Part shown: positions 51,456 to 61,830 of the stretch, piece after piece
How positions within the stretch are numbered: position 1 is the stretch's first letter
Layout of the letters: every line of letters starts with the position of its first letter
NCBI GenBank assembly: GCA_964036315.1
Contig: OZ038482.1
Location: forward strand, 12,645,785-12,709,784
From: Acanthosepion esculentum
Taxonomy: Eukaryota > Mollusca > Cephalopoda > Sepiida > Sepiidae
DNA length: 64,000 bases
Direction: 5' to 3'
Program-made: the position numbers and the translations under genes
Notes under the pieces: model-generated
Told to the model about the DNA's origin: nothing
The model's database searches: none
What the model saw: the letters and a program-made list of their open reading frames with translations, nothing else

Positions 51456-52170
51456 ATCTAGATATTAACTTAGCATATGCAAATGTTTGTGTGTCACTGT
51501 GTCACACTTTTCCAACCTTACTCCCAGAGGCCATAGCCCAACATAGCATACCATTTTGGAATCAGGCTGACTCCGTGCGCAAATTAAAACCATTCCGGGA
51601 TGGAACCTGACCTGCAACCCTGAAATTTTGGATTCACAAGTTTTCATTACTGTCATTGTTTTCAGCAATTTTTTTTTTTTTTAATGTGATTTTTGTGACA
51701 AAAATTTTTGTACAATAGCAATTTTTATAACTTGGAAACAAATTTGGGAATAACTGAAATTAATTGCAAAGTCACCCATAAAATAGAAATAATTGTTTGT
51801 ATACAAAATAAGGACTTACATACATCAAATCATCTTTAAATTAAGTGGCAGCAGAAGAATTATCATTGAACTTTTAAAAGGTAAGCTTAAATATTTATGC
51901 AATGCTTAAATGCAGCAATCAATTTTGAGTTCTTCTATAGTTTATTGTTGCCTATCACATCTACTCCTCCCTACATATTGTGATGAAAGTCCAATCAAGA
52001 GTCCTTCGCTGGAGCTAGCTTAAATGCCGTCCAATAGGGCAGCTTTTAAGTTAGTATATATGTGTGTGTGTGTGTGTGTTTATATGAACAATTTTGATTG
52101 ATACTGTATATATATTTTTTTAAATTTATTATTATTATAAATTATTATTATTATTATAACCTGATTTGTT
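51456..52170. other. No recognised gene
   Basis: AT-rich, a GT run at 52,063-52,078 and TTA repeats at 52,128-52,158. Confidence 0.55.
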
Positions 52171-52174
52171 TTGG

Positions 52175-52475
52175 TTGAGTGTCCTCATCTTGGTTGTTAT
52201 TATCAACATGTTTGTTTCTATGACCTTCATCATATTGCTGCTATAATTAGTATGTTTTGATCCAAACCAATAACAAATAAAATTAGTCAAGATATCCATA
52301 GACATGGTCAGTGAACAAGAACAATCTACTCCTGTGGATTAATTAAAGGGTTCCGTTTGAAATTCCCTGTTATCTGGATTGACAAACACCTGATAAAGGT
52401 TAGTGGGTACAAAAATGAAATGGTGTAATAACAACAAAGATAAAGACAATAGTAAACATAAAAATAATGTTAACT
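52175..52475. repeat. Degenerate SINE E-like fold-back
   Basis: 'tgtcctcatcttggttg' on the left and 'caacaaagataaagacaat' on the right are the two E tails in opposite orientation. 'taaagggttccgtttgaaat', 'acacctgataaaggtta' correspond to the E region 'aaagggttcagttcgacat…cacctgaagaagg'. Much more diverged than the 6.2-6.8 kb pair. Confidence 0.55.
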
Positions 52476-52619
52476 CATCATCCCAGAAATTCAGACAGAA
52501 AAAATGTTTTATATTTCATGGAATTTTGCTAAGAATTTCATCACAAAACTGTTTCTTTAGAGTCAATCTTTTTTTTATGTTAAAAAAATCATGTTTGTTT
52601 ATACCATGACTATTTGGAT

Positions 52620-53245
52620 ACTTTAATGTACTGTAATGGTTAGCAAGTTTGTTTCTCTCAATAAATTATGACCAAGAAGTGAGTGTGATTCTCACTGGGT
52701 GCTTGATACTTTCGGCCTTGTGCTACATCTAAGCTACACTTAGAAAATCATTTTGATGCACTTTGACATGGTATAATGGTTAGCAAGCTTGTCTCTCTCA
52801 ATCAGTTATGACCAAATAGTGAGTGTGATTCTCACTGGGTGCTTCATACTTTTGGCCTTGTGCCACATCTAAGCTACACTTAGAAAATTGCTATGCCATG
52901 ACTCCATTTAAAAATTAACCAATCAAAGTACAAAGAGACTTTTCTAAAGATTTCATTTGAAACGAGTCAAAAATTGGAGGTACGTTGATAATAAAAGTAG
53001 AGCTACTGGACTGTCATGTCATTTAAAACATTTGTCTGGACAAAAAACAAAATGGTGATGTGTAGAAAAACGAAAAAAAAACTCCGGCCTTGTAGTAGAT
53101 GCCAAAGATTTGTGTCTTGGTAATCATCGATAAAATGTATTTGATGTTACTTCAACAACATTCTTTTCTTCCCACCCAGGTAGAGGGTCAGGTGATATGG
53201 ATAATACCTGAGCAATCCCTGTAATTAGTGTTAAGCCAATGACAA
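52620..53245 (+). mobile_element. SINE A dimer plus shared ~350 bp tail, copy 2
   Basis: SINE A monomers at 52,622-52,750 and 52,762-52,890 (each with 'TAATGGTTAGCAAG', 'gtgattctcactgggtgct', 'gccttgtgc-acatctaagc'), 140 bases apart and highly similar. Then the tail shared with 42,180-42,465 ('gatttcatttgaaacga', AAAGATTTGTGTCTTGGTAA, 'tcaggtgatatgg', 'aatccctgtaattagt'). Confidence 0.85.
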
Positions 53246-53633
53246 AGTACAATGGCTCCTCAATGTTTATTGATGTCTTCACTTTTTAAATAGCAGACAT
53301 GTCAACTTTCATATTGTGAATGCAAAGCATGCGTCTGTGTGTATGTGGGGGGAATAGACTTCAGAACTATTCGATTTTAGTAATAACTAAAATAGAATAG
53401 TTAGCAGAAAGAGAAGAACAAAAATTATGAGACAAAATGTGACTAATACGTCAATAATTGGCAAATTAAGTCATCGAAATATCAATCCATAATTGAATAA
53501 TTATAATCAATATTTACATTTTAATTATTCTTATTTAATAATTACTATTTTTTGACAACAGATTGAATTGGATGTATGTTCTTTATCTAAAGAAATCATC
53601 CGATATCTATCTATATATCTCATTTTATCTGTC
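53246..53633. other. No recognised feature
   Basis: AT-rich stretch before the mariner debris. Confidence 0.5.
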
Positions 53634-54015
53634 TGTCTATGAGGGTGGACTGAAAAATTCATTGGCTGATTATTGTTTCTCTCCAGATAAACAGATATCT
53701 GATTGTCCAAAGAAGTCTGTTCATCCTGTTGGTAAAAAAAACCATCACCAGCAGGTACGACATCATCATCACTGCAATACTGGTTTCCAGTCAAAGGCTT
53801 TTTCATGTTGGGGAACAGATGATAGTCCTCAGAAGAATAAGGAGCATGATCGACCAGTTCAAAGTAACAGTCATGCACAGCAGCCACTGAAACCAATGAT
53901 GTGTACTGGAGCAGTGTCCAAATGAAACAGGACCCCCTTTTATCAGTTTTCCTGGGCATTTGGTCTTGATAATCTTTTGTCATTGCCTCAGCATGTTGGC
54001 ATAGTTTATAAAGAG
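53634..54015 (-). pseudogene. mariner-like transposase C-terminal fragment, copy A
   Basis: Reverse frame with SLVSVAAVHDCYFELVDHAP and YSSEDYHLFPNMKKPLTGNQ, then SDDDVVPAGDGFFYQQDEQ. These are the third catalytic motif region (family: YSPDLAPSDYHLFP) and the following helix, with 'APSD' altered to 'SED'. The outer end 53,637-53,660 resembles the terminal repeat of copy B. It lacks the N-terminal half. Confidence 0.8.
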
Positions 54016-54029
54016 TGGATGTAATATAT

Positions 54030-54890
54030 AAGAGTATTGGCTGAAAAGTTCATAGGCTGACTAAGATACTCTCATGGAATGTAACCAAATGAGGTTTATT
54101 ATTCAACATAGTCCCCCTTGCGGTCAACACGCTTCTTCCCTGGCTGTGGCAGGGCTTGGATCCCATTGTTGAAGAAGCTTTCATCCTGTTGGTCAAAAAA
54201 GTCATCAGCAGCAGATATGTTGACATTATTGCTGCAATACTGGTTCACACCTAAGTGTTTTTCCTGTTGGGAAATGGATGATAGTTAGATGGGGCCAAAT
54301 CAGGAGAATAGAGAGGGTGATCAAGCAGTTCAAAGCCACAGTCATGCACAGCATCCATTGAAACAAATGATGTGTGCTGGAGCAGTGTCCTAATGAAACA
54401 GGACCCCGTTTTATCGGTTTTCCTGGGGATTTGGTCTTTATAGTCTTTTGTCATTGCCTCAGCATGTGTATGTGGCTCTTTTGCACCCTAAAAAACTGAG
54501 GCAATCACCTTCTCTTCTGATGAAACAACTGTAGCCTTCTTTGGAGCAGGTGAGGAGAAGGATGTTTCCAGTGCATGAATTGTCTCTTTGTCTCTGGTTC
54601 AAAGTGATGAACCCAACATTCATCCTTGGTTAGGAAACATTCAAGGAAACCAGCTGGATTTGCCTCAAACAATGTGATCAGTCTGGTGTACTTTTGATCA
54701 GCTATCAGAAGATGTGGCACATGGTGTTCTTTGGAGCAGGTGAGGAGAAGGGTGTTTCCACTGCATGGATTGTCTCTTTGTCTCTGGTTCAAAGTGATGA
54801 ACCCAAAACTCATTCTGGGTTAAGAAACGTTCAAGGAAACCAGCTGGATCTGCCTCAAACAATATCAGATTTTCCTGTGAGCTGATTAGT
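54030..54890 (-). pseudogene. mariner-like element, copy B, internally duplicated
   Basis: Terminal-repeat-like 'ggctgaaaagttcataggct' at 54,037. Reverse frames: FVSMDAVHDCGFELLDHPLY and SPDLAPSNYHPFPNRKN (third motif, D replaced by N in APSN), and AGFLECFLTKDECWVHHFEP with ETKRQFMHWKHPS (first catalytic motif region). The latter segment is present twice, at ~54,540-54,670 and ~54,733-54,865, an internal duplication of 192 bases. The second catalytic motif is degenerate. Not functional. Confidence 0.82.
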
Positions 54891-55094
54891 TAATATTAGT
54901 TTAAACTGTATAATAAGTTCAGACTGCAGTTTTCATAATAAATCCAATTACTTTAATAAAACATGTTGAAACTACCTAAAAATTTAAATCAAGCTTCATT
55001 GTTCAAAGCAAATTTAAAGTATTAAGGTTTATGTGATTTGCATAATAACTTCAGACAGTTTGTATGTATGTGTGTGTGTGTGTGTATATATATA
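54891..55094. other. No recognised feature, GT/TA run at 55,066-55,110
   Basis: AT-rich lead-in to the palindrome. Confidence 0.6.
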
Positions 55095-55124
55095 TGTGTG
55101 TGTGTGTGTGTATTAGAGTGTGAA

Positions 55125-55555
55125 GCTTATATATTATATCATAAAGAAGTAATTTATACAAAGAATTAATTAGCAATGTTAAAGTGATTAATGGCAAAAT
55201 CACTTAACTAACAAGACTTAATGAGACATTAACTTACGATCAATTCCTTGAATAATACAATCCTTATATCTGAGTGTTGTCAGATGTAATTGACGAGCCA
55301 AGTACTTTCAACACTTTGAAATTGTCATCTTCAGGGTGCAATAAATAGCATATTTTAAAAAAACATCTTACTGTTTTGCCTGTATATGGAAAAATTGCGC
55401 CCTGAAGATGACAATTTGAGATTGTTGAAAGTACTTGGCTCGTCAATTCCATCTGACAACAACTCAAATAACAACTTGTTAGTGAAGTGATTTCGCCATT
55501 AATCACATTTACATTGCTAATTAATTCTTTGTATAAATTACTTCTTTACGATATA
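55125..55555. repeat. Long palindrome with hammerhead-like motif on both arms
   Basis: The left arm (55,135-55,340) and right arm (55,395-55,553) are reverse complements: 'AAGAAGTAATTTATACAAAG' and complement, 'aattagcaatgt' and complement, 'gacgagccaagtactttcaa' and complement. A ~48 base insertion in the left arm near 55,218-55,265 has no mirror. TA/GT runs flank both ends. Confidence 0.92.
55399..55439 (+). ncRNA. Hammerhead ribozyme-like motif in palindrome
   Basis: GCC (stem I), CTGAAGA, T, GACAAT-ttgag-ATTGTT (6 bp stem II with one G·U), GAAA, G-TA-C (stem III), TT (UH), GGC (stem I complement). Complete core, with the same unpaired T as the motifs at 34.6 and 39.0 kb. The mirrored left arm holds a more damaged copy on the reverse strand (~55,296-55,341). 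Confidence 0.6.
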
Positions 55556-55617
55556 TATATGTGTGTGTGTGTGGGTGTGTATGTATGTATGTATGTAGAC
55601 CATATAGGTGACAATCA

Positions 55618-55810
55618 TGACCCCTACCTGTGATGCTTGTGGTAGGTTTTGCTTGAGTAAAGCATGAAAGTCGAGTCATTTATGAAGTCATTGTACCAGA
55701 GTACAGACCAACTATAAAACAGCATTCGATACTAACAATTTGTGTCACATTTGTGGAAAAGTGAGCAAATCAACAGGTGAATTTAAAAGGCTTGCAAAAA
55801 TTCACAAAAA
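55618..55810 (+). pseudogene. Degenerate double C2H2 zinc-finger segment
   Basis: Forward frame from 55,618: CDACGRFCLSKA, stop, KSSHL, stop, SH gives C-x2-C-x12-H-x3-H with two stops. Then CHICGKVSKSTGEFKR and LAKIH gives C-x2-C-x12-(L)-x3-H, the first histidine lost. Paired fingers of this spacing occur at the C-terminus of some non-LTR retrotransposon proteins and in cellular zinc-finger genes. I lean to a retrotransposon remnant because nothing else here is genic. Confidence 0.6.
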
Positions 55811-57360
55811 TATACATGACAATAAAATATCGGTTTCATGCCTGCCAAATGGGTACCAGAAGTTTTAAAAGTTTCTTCAGCTTAAAGAGTCATAAGCATT
55901 CCATGCACAAACGCATCTTATGATGAAGCCATGTGAAAGTCATACTTTACATCTCAGTGGCAGTCACCATCTATACAGAGATTGATATGGGGCCCCACTC
56001 CCTACTACATGTCAATTTCAAATAAATTCCCAACCTGGGGGCCACAAACTCTTGAAGGAGAATTAAGGGTGGGGAGAGCAGCGCTTTTTAAAATTACCAA
56101 AAATCAGGGAATTATTCAATTTAAATGAAAATTTCAGAACATATTCATTATTTACTTTTATAATGAATAGTTGTTTTTTTTTATTTAAAAAAATCTGAGA
56201 AAATGTTATTCTTTTTGTAATAACCACCAATATTTTCATGACTAAATTTTGCTCAAAAAAATGTTTAAGTCACAAAAAAGCCCCCCCCCGTCGTTTTTTT
56301 TTTAGGGTAAGATGTGCCAGACCTGGATAGATATTTTATCTCTTCTTATTTGATATTTGATTCCTTGTTATATAGTCGAGAATGTCTAATATTCTTGTGC
56401 AAAATTATAAGAAAATATTTTAACAAAAGACAATCTGAAATAGCAATTTTGAAAAAAACTGTTTTAAAAATGAACGCAAGAATACAGCCCTTAGTGAATG
56501 TGTATTTTTTTACAGTCTAATTTGAATCATGTCATTGAGTGTGTGAAAAAAGAAATGTTACCTTGAAAATAAAATTATGATCCATGCAGTGAATTTGTTT
56601 ACTGTTAAAATATCAAACATTTATTGAAAAAATATGATTTGGTCAATTTTGGACTATAGCAAATGTTGAACATTAGCCAGTTATAGGAGAATTTTTTTGT
56701 TGTTTATTGGTTAAGAACAGGGAAGGTGTTGGGCTATTTACCATTTTATGATTGCTATAGATTTCAGTTGCAGAATCAAAGATAGAAGTACAATATTCTT
56801 CAGGATCTAAGAACACCTCTGACCTATTTTTTGTAGATTCTTTCTATCCAACCCAATAGATCACTGCATGTGTGAAGCATTGTAGCTGCTGCTGCTGCTG
56901 CTATTATACGAACCTATGTTCAAAATAAGAAAGTGAAGTGTTCTGGATGCTATGGAAACTGCTCTGTGTGTGCAAAGCAACGCGGCTCTATAGAAATGGT
57001 TAAGGAAAGACGAAAAAAAGAAGATGAAAATGAAAAACATCAAAAGCCCAACTGGTATAGACGTGAAAATGTATCAGATTCTCCTGAAAAGCCGCTTAAA
57101 TATTGAAATTCAAAGAATAAGAATTTGGTTTATTAATTAAAAAGATGCAAAAAAAAAATGTAATGAGTGAATTTCTTTCAGATTTAAGAACGATTATTAA
57201 AAGACGAAAAATCAGAAAATGAAAACATCTACAGGGGTCATACTGTGACAACTCTCATCTTTCTTATACACTAGCAATTAGAACATTGTTTTTCATCATA
57301 TATATAAGTAAATATTAAAATAGTAAATTAGTATTAGTAAATTAGTATTAGTAAATATTT
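55811..57360. other. No recognised gene
   Basis: AT-rich, a C run near 56,281, a (GCT)n-like run at 56,887-56,902, short frames only. A reverse frame at 56,861-57,043 is serine-rich from the triplet run. Confidence 0.5.
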
Positions 57361-57374
57361 GAATTCCTACTCAG

Positions 57375-57600
57375 AGTAATGGCAAACTCCAACCCCCTTG
57401 ATTATTATGTGTGGGGTGCAATTGGGTGAGAGACCAACAAAACCCCTTGTAACACCAAAGATGAACTGAAGGTAAAGATTATGGCAGCGTTCACCAACTT
57501 AAACAAGGAGACCGTCCAAAAGAGTTGCAGGAGATTCTGAAGTTGTCCGGAGGCCATGGTTGAAATCAATGGCGATTTTATTGAATAAATTTACTCTTTA
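57375..57600 (+). pseudogene. mariner/maT-like transposase C-terminal remnant
   Basis: Forward frames: SNPLDYYVWGAIG (third catalytic region, 'NPLDYYVWG' type), then after stops and frameshifts 'NTKDELK', 'MAAFTNLNKET' and 'EINGDFIE'-like pieces. The DYYVWG form differs from the DYHLF type of the other copies here, so this is a separate lineage. No terminal repeats identified. Confidence 0.7.
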
Positions 57601-57724
57601 GTATTTCAAGATATTTTTGTGTTATTTTGGTAAATATATCTGTTAACGTGAGATGTCAGTGTTATTTTCATTTTTGAATCATTTACACGACAAATTAACC
57701 ATCGCACCCAGTATATAGTCATGG

Positions 57725-57800
57725 CATGAAGATTGTCTTCAAGCATGAAACAAACAGATTATCAGTGTTGACTTCAGTGTCCACTTTCATATTTACACAC
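57725..57800 (-). repeat. Fold-back family P, single arm
   Basis: 'aagcatgaaacaaacagatt' and 'gtgttgacttcagtgtccac' match one arm of P, followed by a CA run. Confidence 0.75.
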
Positions 57801-57854
57801 ACACACACTATCCTTGATACTGAGCACTTTTACCAGTAAATATACTATACCTTA

Positions 57855-57855
57855 A

Positions 57856-57908
<53 letters not shown>
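57855..57908. repeat. (TA)n(TG)n microsatellite
   Basis: Dinucleotide run between families P and M. Confidence 0.97.
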
Positions 57909-57909
<1 letters not shown>

Positions 57910-57924
57910 AATAAAGGGAGATAT

Positions 57925-58175
57925 ATAATAAAAATGGCTCAAACAATAATATTCCATGATTATAATTTATTACATTGGAATCATAATCAATTCATCAGAC
58001 CTACAAATCTGTAGGTCTGATGAATTGGATTGTGATTACGATTCCAATGTAATAAATTATAACCATTGAATATTAGTGTTTCGGCCTTTTATATTATATT
58101 CTTGTTCTGTCCTGGACATTGAGCTCTACTTGGATTCTATCCTCTTGGAAATTTATATATATATATATATAATAA
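57925..58175. repeat. Palindromic repeat family M, most complete copy
   Basis: Arms 57,930-58,010 and 58,011-58,095 mirror about the centre near 58,010 ('TCAGACCTACAAATCTGTAGGTCTGA'-type; written here as CAGACCTACAAAT and complement). The tail 58,100-58,155 ('ctgtcctggacattgagc') is shared with 29,140. TA run at 58,155-58,172. 58,176-58,610 is empty. Confidence 0.92.
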
Positions 58176-58611
58176 AATTATTAAATTTACTATTATCTAA
58201 AGTTTTAATGAGTTCAAAAAAATTTGCATTTAACCTGGTTTAGAATTTGTTGAAATAAAATCAATTTTCCACTGAAAAAATGAATTCCCGGTTTGTTTTT
58301 AAATGCCTAAGTTTTCCTGCACAGACTTGATTAGAGGTTAATCTGTTTTCTAATTGCTACAAGTGAAAATGTTTATTTTATGTCAGCATCTAAAAACAAC
58401 TTGTCAGATCCAATGACTATCCAAGTTGAGGGCTTCTCACGCACCAGTGTCCTTTCAATAAAGAAAAGAGAGTCAGTTGTAAAGCCAGTCATCAATTCCA
58501 AAGGACATATTTGTTCATAATAAATATTAAATTAGAAAAAAAAGATGAAAAAAAATTAACAAAAGATGGTATCAAGCATGAAAACCTTTTTTTATATTTA
58601 TTTTCAGCCAA

Positions 58612-59015
58612 TCTAAAGTAAGAGCCACTCAAGGTAGAGCATTACTGAATGTGGTATGTGATATGAACTTAAGAGAAAGTAGGAAGTGAAGATTATGATT
58701 GATAGAGGGAGCATTCATGTGAGGGTCTGTTGCACAAATTAGTTCTTCTTGGAATGACAGTGTGTGGAAACAGGCATTTTACAAATGAAATGCATAGAAG
58801 ATCAGATTGATTCAACCTTTGGGAAGGTCTGAACAGGTGGTGCTAAAGAATGGAGCTTGCCTGCACATTTGTCATGGAAATGGTGATAGAATGGTGATAG
58901 GTTTGCAACATTGTGTCTGTGTAGAAAGGGGTTGTCAAGTGGAAAATAAATTGTCTCCCACAAGGCTGCATAAAGTTTTTCGAAATCTGATTTTGAAATC
59001 AGCAACAATCATAGA
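58612..59015 (-). pseudogene. LINE-2 family RT C-terminal remnant with 3' end
   Basis: The reverse frame HRHNVANLSPFYHHFHDKCA, GKLHSLAPPVQTFPKVESI (58,802-58,950) matches the 'HRRxVxxLxLFYxYFHGxC' region of CR1/Jockey-like elements. Then shifted frames give the 'IPRTxxLWNxLP' region near 58,740. The 3' UTR reaches 58,612 ('agagccactcaaggtagag'). Different family from LINE-1(local), the same as at 4.5 and 22.1 kb. Confidence 0.75.
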
Positions 59016-59053
59016 AATATAGCAACACTTTTATAAAGTGAATAAAACTGTGT

Positions 59054-59491
59054 TTAACCATTTGAGCCCTGCATTCCTGAATAATTTCGTCCATTATACC
59101 CGAGGCAAAATTCGCAAATAATTGTTATGTAATGTTTCAGGGTAGATATAAAAATAGTTACAAAAAATATAAGCATTATACTTAGCAGGGAGAGAGTATG
59201 ATTGCATGCCTTCACTTTATCGTCAGAATTCTTTCTTTGTGTCCCAGTCTACCCAAAACTAAAATTTCCATGTTTCTTTTTTTTCTTCTTTTTAACCCTT
59301 TGGGCCCTGTGTTCCTGAACAATTTTAACCCTTCTGCCTGAGTTTCTGAGTAAAAATTTGTAAATAATTGGTATGTAATGTTTCATGGTAGATATAAAAA
59401 TAGTTACAAGTGTTTACCCACCCAGTGGCTGGGTATTATGTCATAATTTCTTTATCACCGGTAAAGCAGTGGTCAGGGCTCAAAGGGTTAA
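59054..59491. mobile_element. piggyBac-like MITE, dimeric, copy 2
   Basis: TTAA at 59,054-59,057 and 59,488-59,491, ends CCATTTGAGCCC and complement of CCCTTTGAGCCC. An internal left end TTAACCCTTTGGGCCC lies at 59,292. Unit b has an internal deletion relative to copy 1 (349 bp there). Same dimeric plan as 30,840-31,442. Confidence 0.88.
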
Positions 59492-59799
59492 GGAGAATTA
59501 AATATCTGTCTCTAATACAAGTAGTGAAGCTGTTTTGATTAATATGGCAAGAAAATATACAGCCATTTAATATTAATGAAAAAAAATTGTCTACCTAAGA
59601 GAATGGCACCTTATTTGCTTCAAAGTTCTCTCATTGGGACCTCACATACATATCCAAGTCACTCTTACTTTTTAAAACAATAAACAAAGTCATCTTTCTG
59701 AGTTGCCTCATCAGTCAGTTATGTGCCATGTGTGATACACGCTTAGGCAATCATGTATCTTTTGATACATGACTGACGAGGCAGATTTTTTTCCTGCAG
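59492..59799. other. Imperfect hairpin at 59,703-59,780
   Basis: 'TGCCTCATCAGTCAGTTATG' pairs with 'catgactgacgaggca'. The remainder is AT-rich. Confidence 0.7.
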
Positions 59800-60003
59800 T
59801 AGGTTGCCATACCAATTGCCATCCAAGGCCATAGAACCCGGTCTGTCCTGCTATTTACCCATAGCTGGGAGGAAGAGAAGAGGATTCATGCCTTTCCCAA
59901 GGGTATTAGCACGTAAGTGAATGTAATGGATTCGACTGGAATTCGAACTCGGCTCTTTGATTCCTCAATTCGAGCCACTATCCACTACGCCACTGCTGCC
60001 TCA
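59800..60003 (-). mobile_element. SINE B, best copy
   Basis: The reverse strand starts GGCAGCAGTGGCGTAGTGG (A box TGGCGTAGTGG), 'gccgagttcgaattccag' (B box), then 'cattcacttacgtgctaata', 'cccttgggaaaggcatga', 'cagctatgggtaaatag', 'ttggtatggcaacc'. Promoter boxes are well preserved, suggesting a younger copy. Confidence 0.9.
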
Positions 60004-60164
60004 TCACATTCTCTTTAATCTTGTACAAAGTATTTTGATATAAATTTTATCTTTTGTAAAAAACAGAAATTACAGGGAATCTAATATGAAATGTTGAGAG
60101 ACTGACAGGACAGTGTTAGGTGATATGTTACAAAAAAAAGAAAAAGAAAAAAAGAACCACTTTA

Positions 60165-60370
60165 TCCCATAAATATAGCACACCTTCAGAGCCTTAAGAG
60201 TATATTTCTCATATATATATATATATATAAGAAATATACGCTTAAGGTGTGCTATATTTATGGGATAAAGTGCTCAATATCAGAGATAGAGCGTCTGTAA
60301 ATATAAAAGTGAACATAGAAGTCAACACTTAGAGGTGACAGTCTGTTTCATGCTAGATGCAATTGTCAGG
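60165..60370. repeat. Fold-back families Q (both arms) and P (one arm)
   Basis: Q arms 60,166-60,212 ('ctttatcccataaatatagc') and 60,231-60,282 (complement) around a TA run. P arm 60,303-60,370 follows in the same order as at 24.8-25.0 kb. Confidence 0.88.
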
Positions 60371-60922
60371 CCATGAGTGCTGATATTTTTCTCGGCTATT
60401 TATATATACGGGTCAGTGGTGCATTGTGGGTAGTCTATTTTGGCGGTTATTTTACCGGAAGTCGTTTATTTCACTGGAAGTCGTTTATTTGTTTATTTAT
60501 TTATTTGGGTTAAATTATTTTGCTTGTTTTTATTCATTTTTATTTCATTTTTATTTCTTATCTTATATATCTATTTATTTATTTTTATTTACTAAAAATT
60601 TGTTTATATATTGCTTATTTAATAGTTTTGTTTTGGTTTGGGAAGATCATTAAAGCTATTTATTCAATTTTGGGGGTTGATTGTTGTAGTTTATTCATGT
60701 GTACTTAATTAGGCGGCCAATGTATGTATGTGTGTGTGTGTGTGTGTGTACGTATATATAACTAAAATAAATCCTAAAGAGGCACTGAATGATTTATTTC
60801 ACCCTGTTCGGATGTTTTTAGTCCTTTCTTTTTTTATTTCCAATTTTTTCCTCGGGTACTGATTTGTTTTGACATATCTACAAGTTGAGCTATCTGAGGT
60901 TTTTTCAAAATGAGTATTACTA

Positions 60923-60924
<2 letters not shown>
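60371..60924. other. No recognised gene
   Basis: T-rich (TTTAT repeats at 60,485-60,600), GT run at 60,725-60,750. Hydrophobic frames reflect base composition. Confidence 0.55.

Positions 60925-60988
<64 letters not shown>
60925..60988. repeat. (TA)n microsatellite
   Basis: About 31 TA repeats. Confidence 0.97.
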
Positions 60989-60993
<5 letters not shown>

Positions 60994-61089
60994 TAATACC
61001 AGAAATGGAATGTTGAATTTTATTAAAAAATAAAAATAGAAAGATGCTCACATGAATTCCAGTCATGTGTGGCATTGAGAGCTTGGAAT

Positions 61090-61364
61090 AAATGCTGCAT
61101 TTTCAAAAAAACAACACAAACATAATTTACAATGTAACAATAAAAACATGAGGAAAAAATAACACCAGAGTCAAAACGCCCTTGAAAATGGCTATAGAAG
61201 TGTCAGAAAGTGCTTGGGAGAATAAAAAATATGGACAATTTTTATATTTCTTAAATCCTGCAAAATGGAAAAATGTTAGGATACTGAAAAAACTTAATAA
61301 AAAATGAATTCAATCTTCCTTGTCAGCTATATTTAATGAAAGATGTTTCAAAGAAAGTTTGCTG

Positions 61365-61372
<8 letters not shown>
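61090..61372 (+). mobile_element. Penelope-like 5' region with decayed hammerhead
   Basis: Homologous, on the opposite strand, to 46,985-47,166 ('ggctata', 'agtgct-gg-aga', '…ggacaattttta', 'tcaaagaaagtttgctgcc'). 61,178-61,218 reads CCC-TTGAAAA-T-GGCTA/TGTCA-GAAA-G-TG-C-TT-GGG: stem I pairs, but two core bases differ from consensus. The downstream frame gives FNERCFKESLLP before a TA tract. Confidence 0.5.

Positions 61373-61421
<49 letters not shown>
61369..61421. repeat. (TA)n microsatellite
   Basis: TA run between the Penelope-like block and the RTE-like LINE end. Confidence 0.97.
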
Positions 61422-61424
<3 letters not shown>

Positions 61425-61427
61425 CTT

Positions 61428-61830
61428 TTTTTTTGTACCATGTCCCTTCAGGACATAGGTGATCATGGCTCTCCACTTCCTCCTATCCCTTGTAGCTCTC
61501 AATAAGCTTTGTCCCTTTGCTACTTCTCCCAGACCACATTCTGTTACCTGCTTGCTTAAGCCTGCTAGGTATGTCACGCATTGCTTTCCCTTGTCTCCCT
61601 TTCCCCTCTAATATGCCCTGTGAGTATCAGATTCTCCAAGCACTCCTTTCTCATTATCTTTCCCAGAAATTTCAGCTGCTGCTTCCTGATTTTAAGTATA
61701 AGCTTCCACCTTGTTTGCATCATCTCCAAAACCTCATCATTGTTGGTCCATGATATCCATAACATCCTTCTGTAGAACCATATGTCCGTTGCCTTGAGTC
61801 TCTTCATCTTTGGGAAGACTGTAAATTGAC
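61428..61830 (-). pseudogene. RTE-like LINE C-terminal end
   Basis: Reverse frames MKRLKATDIWFYRRMLWISW, EVLEMMQTRWKLILKIRKQQ, LKFLGKIMRKECLENLILTG, then MTYLAGLSKQVTECGLGEVA, LLRATRDRRKWRAMITYVLK and GHGT, stop. An A-rich tail abuts the stop. Third copy of the family at 32.5 and 42.5 kb. Confidence 0.88.
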
